Source: WQUF01 sp031549525
Lineage (GTDB): Bacteria; Bacillota; Clostridia; Clostridiales; Clostridiaceae
DNA length: 64,000 bases
Assembly (NCBI GenBank): GCA_031549525.1
Contig: JAVBPQ010000023.1
Coordinates: 1 to 64,000, forward strand
Reading direction: 5' to 3'
A program made the translations under genes and the position numbers. Of this stretch, positions 53,579 to 62,471 are shown in pieces (within the stretch, counting starts at the first letter, position 1; every line of letters starts with the position of its first letter). The notes under the pieces were generated by a model. The model made no database searches. It worked only from the letters and a program-made list of their open reading frames with translations, and was not told where the DNA came from.

Positions 53579-54852
53579 TGTCACAATTTTTATATATAAT
53601 GATTGCAGTATTAGCTTTTGGATTTATTGTAATAATCCATGAGCTAGGTCACTTTTGTGCAGCAAAATTAAATGGTATATTAGTTGAGGAGTTTTCCATA
53701 GGGATGGGTCCAAAACTCTTTGGAATAAAAGGCAAGGAAACTCAATTTAATATCAGGATTTTTCCTTTTGGAGGATTCGTAAAGATGCTCGGTGAGGAAA
53801 GCGAAGTCGAAAGCCAGAGGAGTTTTAGTTCAAAAGCACCTTGGAGAAAGTTAACTGTAGTATTTGCAGGACCGCTTATAAACATAATAACAGCATTACT
53901 GCTTTTTACGTTTATATCATCAATAAGTGGAGTTGTTTTAAATACTGTGGAAAGTTTTAGTCCAAAGTCTGCAGCAAAGGATGCAGGAGTTCAAATAGGT
54001 GATGAAATATTAGCTATAAATGGAAACAAACTATTTACTTATTCAGATTTAGCAATATCTTTATATAACAATCCGGGAGAAAAATTAGAGCTTACAATTA
54101 AAAGAGATGGTGTAAAACAGTATATAGATGTTACTCCAACTAAAGATTCAAGATATATAATTGGTTTTACTCCTATATCTGAAAATGGAATAGTATTGCC
54201 TAAAGTTGGAGCACTTATGGATGGATACCCTGCTAAAGAAGCAGGTATTCTTGTAAATGATGTTATTACTTATGCAGGCGGGAAAGAAATTTCAAGTTAT
54301 GAAGAATTTAGCAATATAATGGCAATTAACACTGGTGGGGATGTAGATTTAAAAGTTAATCGCAATGGAGAAATAATACCTTTTACTATTAAACCTATAA
54401 AAATTGAAGGAGATTATTCAATTGGGATAAATCCTAGATCTGATGAACATCCATCTCTTATTACGTCATTTAAGTATGGAGTCAATCAATCGATATCTAT
54501 GTTTAAACAAATAATAGGATTCTTTGGAACATTATTTAAAGGTAAAGCAAAAGCTGATGATGTAGGCGGACCTATCAGTTTAATTAGAGTTACGGCAATG
54601 GCATCAGAACAAGGTCTTTTATCTTTAATTGGGGTAATAGCATTTATCAATCTAAATCTTGGTATAATGAATCTTCTTCCGCTTCCTGCATTAGATGGGG
54701 GTCAGATTGTTATATTTTTATATGAAATTATTTCAAGAAGGAAAGCAAATCAAAAACTAGTTGAGAATTTAAACTATTTTGGTTATATGTTTTTAATGGC
54801 ACTTATGGTTTTTATGTTATTTAAAGATATATTTTTTCCAGTTAAATTTTAA
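53578..54852 (+). CDS. rseP: RseP-type site-2 metalloprotease
   Basis: This 424-residue intramembrane zinc protease has the HExxH motif in VIIHELGHFCAAKLNG near residue 20, the FGGFVKMLGEE beta-loop and the C-terminal membrane motif MNLLPLPALDGG. Two PDZ-like segments can be traced in the middle (AAKDAGVQIGDEILAINGNK and AKEAGILVNDVITYAGGKE), longer than the single-PDZ forms of many Firmicutes. It cuts membrane-bound regulators such as anti-sigma factors. It overlaps dxr by one base and precedes ispG. Confidence 0.95.
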   Translation: MSQFLYIMIAVLAFGFIVIIHELGHFCAAKLNGILVEEFSIGMGPKLFGIKGKETQFNIRIFPFGGFVKMLGEESEVESQRSFSSKAPWRKLTVVFAGPLINIITALLLFTFISSISGVVLNTVESFSPKSAAKDAGVQIGDEILAINGNKLFTYSDLAISLYNNPGEKLELTIKRDGVKQYIDVTPTKDSRYIIGFTPISENGIVLPKVGALMDGYPAKEAGILVNDVITYAGGKEISSYEEFSNIMAINTGGDVDLKVNRNGEIIPFTIKPIKIEGDYSIGINPRSDEHPSLITSFKYGVNQSISMFKQIIGFFGTLFKGKAKADDVGGPISLIRVTAMASEQGLLSLIGVIAFINLNLGIMNLLPLPALDGGQIVIFLYEIISRRKANQKLVENLNYFGYMFLMALMVFMLFKDIFFPVKF

Positions 54853-54866
54853 TGTGAGGGATTAAG

Positions 54867-55916
54867 ATGGGGAGATTAAAAACTAGAGAAGTTATAGTAA
54901 AGGATATTAAAATTGGTGGAAATAGCAATATTACAGTTCAATCCATGACTAATACAGATACAAGAGATGCAAAATCCACTATAGATCAAATAAGGATTCT
55001 TGCTGGTGAAGGTTGTGATATTATAAGATGTGCTGTACCTGATATGGAAGCTGCAGAGGCTATAAAGGAGATAGTGTCATTTTCTAGTATACCTGTTGTT
55101 GCAGATATTCATTTTGATTATAAGCTTGCACTTAAGTGTATAGATAACGGTATTTCAAAGATAAGAATCAATCCTGGAAATATTGGTTCCATAGAAAAAG
55201 TTGAGATGGTAGCAAAATCTTGCCTTGAAAAAAACATACCTATAAGAATTGGTGTAAACTCTGGTTCTATTTCTAAAAAAATATTAGAAAAATATAACGG
55301 AGTAACAGCTCAAGGATTAGTAGAAAGTGCACTGGAGCATGTATCCATACTAGAAAAAGTAAATTTTCATGATATTGTAATTTCAATAAAATCTTCTGAT
55401 GTTGCTATGACAATAGAAAGCTATAAAATTTTTTCTGAAAAAGTAGATTATCCCCTTCATTTAGGAGTTACTGAAGCTGGTACAGCCTTTATAGGAGCTA
55501 TAAAATCTGCTGTTGGGATAGGCGCTTTATTATCTTATGGCATTGGGGATACCATAAGGGTATCCTTGACTTCCCATCCAATAGAAGAAGTAAAAGTTGG
55601 AAAAGAGATCTTAAAATCTCTCCATCTTAGACAAGGAGGAATTGTTTTTGTCTCCTGTCCTACTTGTGGAAGGACAGAGATAGATTTAATAAATATTGCA
55701 AGACAAGTTGAAGAGAAGCTTAAAAATGTAAATAAAGATATAAAAGTTGCTATTATGGGATGTATAGTAAATGGACCAGGAGAAGCAAGAGATGCGGATA
55801 TTGGAGTAGCAGGAGGCAGAGGAGTTGGTCTTATTTTTAGAAAAGGAGAGGTAATAAAAAAGGTTAAGGAAAGTGAAATAATTCCTGCACTCCTATGCGA
55901 AATTGACAAATTATAA
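54867..55916 (+). CDS. ispG: 4-hydroxy-3-methylbut-2-enyl diphosphate synthase
   Basis: This 349-residue iron-sulfur enzyme carries out the penultimate step of the MEP pathway. The N-terminal TIM-barrel shows TVQSMTNTDTRDAKST, PVVADIHFDYKLAL and KIRINPGNIG. The 4Fe-4S ligands are in VSCPTCGRTEIDL and MGCIVNGPGEARDADIG. It uses the short bacterial form with no central insertion. The ATG has GTGAGGG upstream. It lies between rseP and polC, each within 15 bp. Confidence 0.97.
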   Translation: MGRLKTREVIVKDIKIGGNSNITVQSMTNTDTRDAKSTIDQIRILAGEGCDIIRCAVPDMEAAEAIKEIVSFSSIPVVADIHFDYKLALKCIDNGISKIRINPGNIGSIEKVEMVAKSCLEKNIPIRIGVNSGSISKKILEKYNGVTAQGLVESALEHVSILEKVNFHDIVISIKSSDVAMTIESYKIFSEKVDYPLHLGVTEAGTAFIGAIKSAVGIGALLSYGIGDTIRVSLTSHPIEEVKVGKEILKSLHLRQGGIVFVSCPTCGRTEIDLINIARQVEEKLKNVNKDIKVAIMGCIVNGPGEARDADIGVAGGRGVGLIFRKGEVIKKVKESEIIPALLCEIDKL

Positions 55917-55928
55917 GGTGGTAATTCT

Positions 55929-58900
55929 ATGAATGTCTTAGAAAGCTCCATTTTAGATAATATAGATTCCTATAACTTAAGATTAAAAAAGATTCAATAT
56001 TTAAAAAAATCAAATATTTTAAAAGTATTTGTTTTATCTGATGATGAATTAAATTCTGAAAATATATTAGCCTTTAAGCGATGTTTAAAAGCTAATATTA
56101 ATTTTTGCAAGAATATAGAAGTCATATTAAATAGAAATTATGAAAATTTAACTATGGAATATGTTTTGAATAAATATTGGAATGAACTTGTCCAATCTGT
56201 AGTCAATATAATTCCTATGAGTAAAATGATCTTTTTTAACTGTAAAAGAGAATTTAAAGATGAAAAAATCATCATATATCATGGAAATAAATATCTTTCT
56301 AATGTTTTAGAGATAAACGGATTTTGTAAAAAATTCAGTAAAGCAATTGAAGAAAAATTCAATTTAAAATATTCAGTGGAATTAGTTCTAGATGAGGAGT
56401 TAGCTTTAAAATATTCAAAAATAGAGAATAATATTTCATCTAATGAAAACAATTATAAAAAAGAAGAATTTATAAAAGAAAGAGAATTCATAAAAGAGAA
56501 AGAGCTTATAAAGAGTGAAATTAAACCTAAGCCTATATTAAAAGAAGTTAAAAAAGTCAGTGATAATATAGTAATAGGTAAGGATTTTATGGATAGCATG
56601 TTAGATATAATTGAAATAAATGAGCCTATGGGGAAAATAGCTGTATGTGGAGAGATATTTAAAGTAGATATTGTAGAAACAAAGACACAGAAAAAGTTAT
56701 ATAATATTTATTTTACGGATTTTACATCCTCTCTTCTTATTAAATTTTTTTTGAAAGAAAAGGATATAGAAGCTGTTAAGGAAAATATAAAGCCTGGTTT
56801 CTATGGAAAGATAAGAGGAGATTTGATTTATGATTCGTTTTCTAAAGAGCTAGTGCTCATGGCTTGCGATATTGTAAAACTTGAAAAAGAAGTAAGAATA
56901 GATAATGCGAATGAAAAGAGAGTAGAGCTTCATTTACATACTAAAATGAGCGCTATGGATGCGGTTTCATCTATAGAGGATATTGTAAAAAGAGCTGCAA
57001 AATGGGGACATAAAGCTATAGGCCTCACTGACCATGGTGTCGTCCAATCTTTCCCAGAGGCTATGGATGCTGGTAAAAAATATGGAATAAAAATACTCTA
57101 TGGTGTGGAAGGATACATGATTGATGATGATAGTAAAGTTGTTGTAAATCCAAATGAATATACATTGGATGATGAATTTGTAGCATTTGATATAGAGACT
57201 ACTGGTTTTTCACCAGATAATGACTTAATAATTGAAATTGGTGCTGTAAAGATAAAAGATAATAAGATAATTGACACATTTTCTGCACTTGTAAACCCCA
57301 ATAAAAAACTTACATCTAAGATAATTGAGATTACAAATATAACTGATGATATGCTTGAAGATAAACCCTCTATTGAAGATATTTTGCCAAAATTTATAGA
57401 GTTTTGTGGTAAATCTATCCTTGTTGCACATAATGCATCCTTTGATATGTCTTTTATAAATAAAAATTGTAAAAGGCAAGGTATAAAGAGTAATTTTACT
57501 GTAATTGATACACTTCAGCTATCTAGAATGTTATTTACAGATTTAAAAAAACATAAACTAGATACTATTTGCAAATATCTTAAGATATCACTTGAAAACC
57601 ATCATAGGGCAGAAGATGATGCTAAGGCTTGTGGTGAAATATTGATACATTCTATAGAAAAACTAAAGGCTATGGACATCTATAGTCTAAAGAAATTAAA
57701 TATAGAATTTAAAAAAACCATAGATATAAAAAAACTAAATACATATCACACCATCATATATGCTAAAAATCAAACAGGATTAAAAAAATTATACGAGATA
57801 ATATCAGATTCACATTTAAATAATTTCTACAAAAGGCCGAGGATAAGAAAAAGCATGATAATGGAAGCAAGAAGGGATTTAGTGATAGGTTCTGCTTGTG
57901 AAAGTGGGCTTTTATTTAGAGAAATTCTTTCTGGAAAAGCTATGGAGGAATTAAAAGATATTGTTGAATTTTATGATTATTTAGAAATTCAGCCAATTGA
58001 CAATAATAGGTTTTTATTAAAAAATGAAACAGTTCATTCTGAAGATGATTTAAGGCAATTAAATAAAAATATAGTAAAACTAGGAGAAATGTATGACAGA
58101 CCAGTTGTTGCAACATGTGATGTGCATTTTTTAGATAAATATATGTCTATATATAGAAAAGTTCTCCTTAAAGGTCAAGGATTTTCAGATAGCGATGATG
58201 ATATTCCATTATATTTTAGAACTACAGATGAGATGATAGAGGAGTTTTCCTATTTAGGTAAAGAAAAATGTTATGAAGTTGTGGTAACAAATACAAATAT
58301 AATTGCAAATAGCATAGGAGATGTAAAGCCTATCCCAGATGAGACTTTTACACCTAAGATACCTGGAGCAGAAGATGAAATAAGAAGTATCACACTATTT
58401 AATGTAAATAGGATATATGGTGAGAATCTTCCAGAGATAATAAAAACAAGGCTTGATAAAGAGTTAAATTCCATAATAAACAATGGATATGCTGTATTAT
58501 ATCTTATAGCGCATAAATTAGTTAAAAAATCTTATAACGATGGATATCTTGTAGGTTCAAGAGGCTCAGTTGGTTCATCTTTTGTAGCTACTATGTGTGG
58601 CATCACGGAAGTAAATGGACTTCCTCCTCATTATATATGTGATAATTGTAAGGATAGTGAATTTATTTTAGATGGCTGTGTAGCATCAGGGGTAGATCTT
58701 CCAGATAAAATTTGTAAAAATTGCGGTGCTAAATATAGAAAAGATGGATTTGATATTCCTTTTGAGACCTTTTTAGGGTTTGATGGTGATAAGGAGCCTG
58801 ATATTGATTTAAACTTTTCTGGAGAATATCAATCTGTGGTACATAAATATACAGAAGAATTGTTTGGAAAGGGATATGTGTTTAGAGCTGGAACTATAGG

Positions 58901-60218
58901 CAGTATTGCAGAAAAAACTGCCTATGGTTTTTCAAAAAAATATTTTGAAGAAAAAGGTATCACTGCTTCAAATGCTGAAATAGAGAGGCTTGCTCAAGGT
59001 TGTAATGGGGTAAAAAGAACCACTGGTCAACATCCTGGTGGCATAATGGTAGTTCCAAGCGATAATGATATACATAATTTTACACCTATACAGCATCCTG
59101 CAGATGATGCTGATAGTACAACAATAACAACACATTTTGATTATCACTCTATAAGTGGAAGATTATTAAAGCTTGATATATTAGGTCATGATGATCCTAC
59201 AATACTTAGGATGCTTCAAGATTTAACAGGAATTGACCCAAAATCTATACCTCTATCTGATGAAAAAGTTTTAAGCTTATTTACCTGTACAAATGCGCTT
59301 GGAATATCGAGTAAAGAGCTTGGGTGTGAACTTGGATGCTTGGGAATTCCTGAGTTTGGCACTAAATTTGTAAGGCAGATGCTCCTTGAGACAAAGCCAC
59401 AGACATTCTCTGATCTTGTAAGAATATCAGGATTATCTCATGGTACTGATGTATGGATAAATAATGCTCAGTATTTTATAAAAGAAGGATACACAACTTT
59501 AAAAGATTGCATTGCAACAAGAGATGGTATAATGGTTTATTTGATGTATAAAGGAATAAAACCTAAAATATCATTTACAATAATGGAAAAAGTCAGAAAA
59601 GGTAAAGGATTGAGCGAAGATGACGAGAACATTATGAGAGAAAATAATGTACCTGATTGGTATATAGAATCTTGTAAAAGGATTAAATACATGTTTCCAT
59701 TAGGTCATGCAGTTGCTTATGTTATGATGGCTATAAGAATAGCTTACTTTAAAGTTTATTATCCCTTAGCATATTATGCTACTTATTTTAGCGTGAGGAG
59801 TTCTGATTTTGATGCAGATCTAATTGTAAAAGGGGAAAATACTATGAAAAATAAAATGGAAGAGATAAGTAAACTTGGAAATAATGCTACTGCTAAAGAT
59901 AAAAATTTATTTACCATATTAGAGATTTGTCATGAAATGTATAAAAGAGGATTTAAATTATTAAAAGCAGATTTATATGAATCTCATGCTACAAAATTTT
60001 TGATTAAAGATAACTGTTTAATACCACCTCTTAGTTCTCTTCAAGGGGTTGGAGAAAATGCATCAAAACTTATATGTGAGATGAGAGCATTAGGAAAATT
60101 TTTATCGATTGAAGATCTTAAAGTAAGAGCAAAACTTTCAAAAACGGTAATTGAAACCCTTAAACAGCATGGATGCCTTCAAGGACTTGGAGAAAAAAAT
60201 CAAATATGTTTATTTTAA
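55929..60218 (+). CDS. polC: DNA polymerase III alpha subunit, PolC type
   Basis: This 1429-residue Gram-positive replicative polymerase has the domains in order: N-terminal region with OB fold (about 210-325); PHP domain from ELHLHTKMSAMDAV near residue 333; a proofreading 3'-5' exonuclease inserted in PHP (FVAFDIETTGFSPDND near 418, HNASFDMSFIN, HHRAEDDAKACG); and the polymerase core with GSRGSVGSSFVA, FDGDKEPDIDLNF and TTGQHPGGIMVVP. A short helix-hairpin-helix-like C-terminus ends LGEKNQICLF. It follows ispG and precedes the rimP promoter. Confidence 0.97.
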   Translation: MNVLESSILDNIDSYNLRLKKIQYLKKSNILKVFVLSDDELNSENILAFKRCLKANINFCKNIEVILNRNYENLTMEYVLNKYWNELVQSVVNIIPMSKMIFFNCKREFKDEKIIIYHGNKYLSNVLEINGFCKKFSKAIEEKFNLKYSVELVLDEELALKYSKIENNISSNENNYKKEEFIKEREFIKEKELIKSEIKPKPILKEVKKVSDNIVIGKDFMDSMLDIIEINEPMGKIAVCGEIFKVDIVETKTQKKLYNIYFTDFTSSLLIKFFLKEKDIEAVKENIKPGFYGKIRGDLIYDSFSKELVLMACDIVKLEKEVRIDNANEKRVELHLHTKMSAMDAVSSIEDIVKRAAKWGHKAIGLTDHGVVQSFPEAMDAGKKYGIKILYGVEGYMIDDDSKVVVNPNEYTLDDEFVAFDIETTGFSPDNDLIIEIGAVKIKDNKIIDTFSALVNPNKKLTSKIIEITNITDDMLEDKPSIEDILPKFIEFCGKSILVAHNASFDMSFINKNCKRQGIKSNFTVIDTLQLSRMLFTDLKKHKLDTICKYLKISLENHHRAEDDAKACGEILIHSIEKLKAMDIYSLKKLNIEFKKTIDIKKLNTYHTIIYAKNQTGLKKLYEIISDSHLNNFYKRPRIRKSMIMEARRDLVIGSACESGLLFREILSGKAMEELKDIVEFYDYLEIQPIDNNRFLLKNETVHSEDDLRQLNKNIVKLGEMYDRPVVATCDVHFLDKYMSIYRKVLLKGQGFSDSDDDIPLYFRTTDEMIEEFSYLGKEKCYEVVVTNTNIIANSIGDVKPIPDETFTPKIPGAEDEIRSITLFNVNRIYGENLPEIIKTRLDKELNSIINNGYAVLYLIAHKLVKKSYNDGYLVGSRGSVGSSFVATMCGITEVNGLPPHYICDNCKDSEFILDGCVASGVDLPDKICKNCGAKYRKDGFDIPFETFLGFDGDKEPDIDLNFSGEYQSVVHKYTEELFGKGYVFRAGTIGSIAEKTAYGFSKKYFEEKGITASNAEIERLAQGCNGVKRTTGQHPGGIMVVPSDNDIHNFTPIQHPADDADSTTITTHFDYHSISGRLLKLDILGHDDPTILRMLQDLTGIDPKSIPLSDEKVLSLFTCTNALGISSKELGCELGCLGIPEFGTKFVRQMLLETKPQTFSDLVRISGLSHGTDVWINNAQYFIKEGYTTLKDCIATRDGIMVYLMYKGIKPKISFTIMEKVRKGKGLSEDDENIMRENNVPDWYIESCKRIKYMFPLGHAVAYVMMAIRIAYFKVYYPLAYYATYFSVRSSDFDADLIVKGENTMKNKMEEISKLGNNATAKDKNLFTILEICHEMYKRGFKLLKADLYESHATKFLIKDNCLIPPLSSLQGVGENASKLICEMRALGKFLSIEDLKVRAKLSKTVIETLKQHGCLQGLGEKNQICLF

Positions 60219-60220
60219 GC

Positions 60221-60248
60221 TTGATAATAAATTTTGATATGATATAAT
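60221..60248 (+). promoter_or_regulatory. Promoter of the rimP-nusA-infB operon
   Basis: TTGATA (60221-60226) and a perfect TATAAT (60243-60248) are separated by 16 bp, immediately after the polC stop. Confidence 0.65.
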
Positions 60249-60277
60249 ATATAAAAGAAGTATAGAAACTAAGAAAT

Positions 60278-60302
60278 GAGTGGGAAATATCCCGCTCTTT
60301 CT
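60278..60302 (+). terminator. Leader hairpin (possible attenuator) before rimP
   Basis: GAGTGGGA and TCCCGCTC form an 8-bp stem with an AATA loop, followed by TTTCTATTTATT. It lies about 30 bases downstream of the promoter and 60 bases before rimP, so it may terminate part of the transcripts of the operon. Confidence 0.55.
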
Positions 60303-60362
60303 ATTTATTAAAAGAATATATTATTGAGTGCTTGAATATTCTTTTAAAATTTGAGGTGAAAA

Positions 60363-60821
60363 ATGAGCAATAAAATTTTGGAATCTCTCATGCCACAAAT
60401 AGAGAGTATTGTAGAAAAGTGTGGACTAGAATTATATTATGTTGATATGCCTAAAAAAAATGGAACAGATTATTTAAGCATATATATAGATAAAAAAGAT
60501 GGTGTAACCCTTGACGATTGCGAAAAGGTATCAAAGAATATAAGTGACATGCTAGATGAAGAAGATCCTATTCCATTTTCTTATTGCCTTGAGGTATCAT
60601 CACCTGGCATTGAGAGGGTTTTATATAATGATAAACATTTAGAAAAGTATACACAATGTGACATTAATATAAAATTAAAAAAGAGTTTCAATGGGATAAA
60701 AAAATTAACTGCTGCTTTAAAAGGTTTCAATGAAGATTCAATTATAGTCCAATATAAAGATGAAGAAACAGCAATTTTAAGAAATAATATAAAAGAGATA
60801 ACTTTAAAGGTTGACTTTTAG
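60363..60821 (+). CDS. rimP: Ribosome maturation factor RimP
   Basis: This 152-residue factor helps 30S subunit maturation. Typical motifs are VEKCGLELYYVDMPKK, LSIYIDKKDGVTLDDCEKVSK and YCLEVSSPGIERVL; the C-terminal Sm-like domain follows. The ATG follows TTGAGGTGAAAA. It is the first gene of the nusA-infB operon and is followed closely by nusA. Confidence 0.96.
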   Translation: MSNKILESLMPQIESIVEKCGLELYYVDMPKKNGTDYLSIYIDKKDGVTLDDCEKVSKNISDMLDEEDPIPFSYCLEVSSPGIERVLYNDKHLEKYTQCDINIKLKKSFNGIKKLTAALKGFNEDSIIVQYKDEETAILRNNIKEITLKVDF

Positions 60822-60831
60822 GAGGATACAA

Positions 60832-61863
60832 ATGGGCAAAGAATTAATTGAAGCACTGAAAGAGATTACAAAAGATAAAGGTATAAGTGAGGAACTTCTT
60901 TTTAATACTATTATCCAGGCTTTAGAATCTGCATACAAAAAAAACTATGGAACAGGTTCTCAAAATGTAAATGTTACATTAGATAAAGAAACTGGAGATT
61001 TTCATGTATACGGTCAATATAAAGTTGTTGAAGATGGGGAACTAATGGATGAAAATATTGAGATTATCGTATCAGAAGCTAAAAGAATAAATAATAAATA
61101 TAAGGCAGGCGATATTCTAAATAAAGAAGTTACACCAAAGTCATTTGGAAGAGTTGCAGCCCAAGCTGCAAGGCAGGTTGTAGTACAGCGAATTAAAGAA
61201 GAGGAGAGAAAATTAACATATAATGAATTTGCTGAAAAAGAAGATGATATTGTAACTGGTATAGTGCTTAGGAAAGAAAAGTCTTCTGTTTTGGTTAAAA
61301 TTGGAAATACTGAAGCTGTACTTGCTCCAACTGGTCAAATTCCTGGAGAAGATTACAAATTTAATGAACCTATAAAATTATATGTTGTAGAGGTTCAAAA
61401 TAAACCAAAGGGTGCACATATTGTAATTTCAAGGACACATCCTGGATTTGTAAAGAGATTATTTGAGTTTGAAGTTCCAGAAATATATAATGGAACTGTT
61501 GAAATAAAATCAATAGCGAGGGAAGCTGGGTCAAGGACTAAAATTGCAGTTTATTCAAAGGATGAAAATGTGGATCCTATGGGTGCTTGTGTGGGTACAA
61601 AAGGAATAAGGGTTAAGAATATCGTAGATGAATTAAAAAATGAAAAGATAGATATCATAAAATGGAGTAAACTACCTGAAGAATATATTTCAAATTCATT
61701 AAGCCCAGCAAATGTCATGGAGGTTACACTTAATGAAGAAAATAAGTCTGCTCATGTTTTAGTAGATCCTGAGCATCTATCGCTTGCAATAGGTAAAGAA
61801 GGTCAAAATGCTAGGCTTGCAGCAAAACTTACTGGATGGAAAATAGATATCAAGAGTAAATAG
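60832..61863 (+). CDS. nusA: Transcription termination/antitermination factor NusA
   Basis: This protein of about 343 residues binds RNA polymerase and modulates pausing and termination. It has the N-terminal polymerase-binding domain (LIEALKEITKDKGISEELLF), the S1 domain around residues 135-200 and two KH domains (VDPMGACVGTKGIRVKNIV and LAIGKEGQNARLAAKLTGW). It ends there without the acidic C-terminal repeats of Gram-negative NusA, as usual in Firmicutes. ATG at 60832 follows AGGAGGATACAA; a longer in-frame start at 60811 inside rimP is unlikely. Confidence 0.97.
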   Translation: MGKELIEALKEITKDKGISEELLFNTIIQALESAYKKNYGTGSQNVNVTLDKETGDFHVYGQYKVVEDGELMDENIEIIVSEAKRINNKYKAGDILNKEVTPKSFGRVAAQAARQVVVQRIKEEERKLTYNEFAEKEDDIVTGIVLRKEKSSVLVKIGNTEAVLAPTGQIPGEDYKFNEPIKLYVVEVQNKPKGAHIVISRTHPGFVKRLFEFEVPEIYNGTVEIKSIAREAGSRTKIAVYSKDENVDPMGACVGTKGIRVKNIVDELKNEKIDIIKWSKLPEEYISNSLSPANVMEVTLNEENKSAHVLVDPEHLSLAIGKEGQNARLAAKLTGWKIDIKSK

Positions 61864-61876
61864 TGGGGAGGGGAAG

Positions 61877-62143
61877 ATGAAAAAAAAGAAAATTCCACAG
61901 AGAATGTGCACAGGTTGTGGTGAGATGAAAAATAAAAGGGATTTGATTCGGGTGGTTAAGAATAAAGAAGGAGAGATATCTATCGATTTAATAGGAAAAA
62001 AACCAGGCAGAGGAGCTTACATTTGCAAAAACTTGGAATGCCTTAATAAAGCCATTAAAAGCAAAAGGTTGGAGAAAAATTTGGAGCAAAAAATAGATGA
62101 TGATATCTATAATAATTTAAAAGGTACATTAATAAATGAATAA
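61877..62143 (+). CDS. ylxR: YlxR family RNA-binding protein (RnpM-type)
   Basis: This 88-residue protein shows the family motifs RMCTGCGEMKNKRDLIRVVK and GRGAYICKNLECLNKA with conserved cysteines. In other Firmicutes YlxR (RnpM) binds RNA and modulates RNase P. The ATG follows GGGGAGGGGAAG. It lies between nusA and ylxQ, the usual order, and overlaps the next gene by 8 bp. Confidence 0.92.
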   Translation: MKKKKIPQRMCTGCGEMKNKRDLIRVVKNKEGEISIDLIGKKPGRGAYICKNLECLNKAIKSKRLEKNLEQKIDDDIYNNLKGTLINE

Positions 62144-62471
62144 TGCTTTAAATTTTATTGGAATAATAAATAAATCTGGAAATTTAATAATTGGGTATAA
62201 TAATTGTGAGAAGGCTATAAAATCAAAAGTTAAGTTATTTCTTGTAATAGTAGCTTGTGATGTTTCAGAAAACACTTATGAATTATTTGAAAGATTATCT
62301 TCAAGTGGCAATTTTAAGCTTGTAAAATGTTTTTCAAAGAAAAATTTAGGAAATATACTTGGAAAAGAAGAAATTGGAGTTATTGGAATAAAGGATTATA
62401 AACTTAGTGTTAGCATGTTAAATAAAATAAACTCTGGGGGTGAATTATATGGCCAAGATAAGAGTATATGA
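62136..62471 (+). CDS. ylxQ: YlxQ, ribosomal L7Ae-like protein
   Basis: This 111-residue protein of the L7Ae/L30e/S12e family probably binds kink-turn RNA. Features include NFIGIINKSGNLIIGYNNCEKAIKS and KLFLVIVACDVSEN; the C-terminal part is shorter and less conserved. It overlaps ylxR by 8 bp at the start and infB by 23 bp at the end, implying strong translational coupling. Confidence 0.88.
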   Translation: MNNALNFIGIINKSGNLIIGYNNCEKAIKSKVKLFLVIVACDVSENTYELFERLSSSGNFKLVKCFSKKNLGNILGKEEIGVIGIKDYKLSVSMLNKINSGGELYGQDKSI

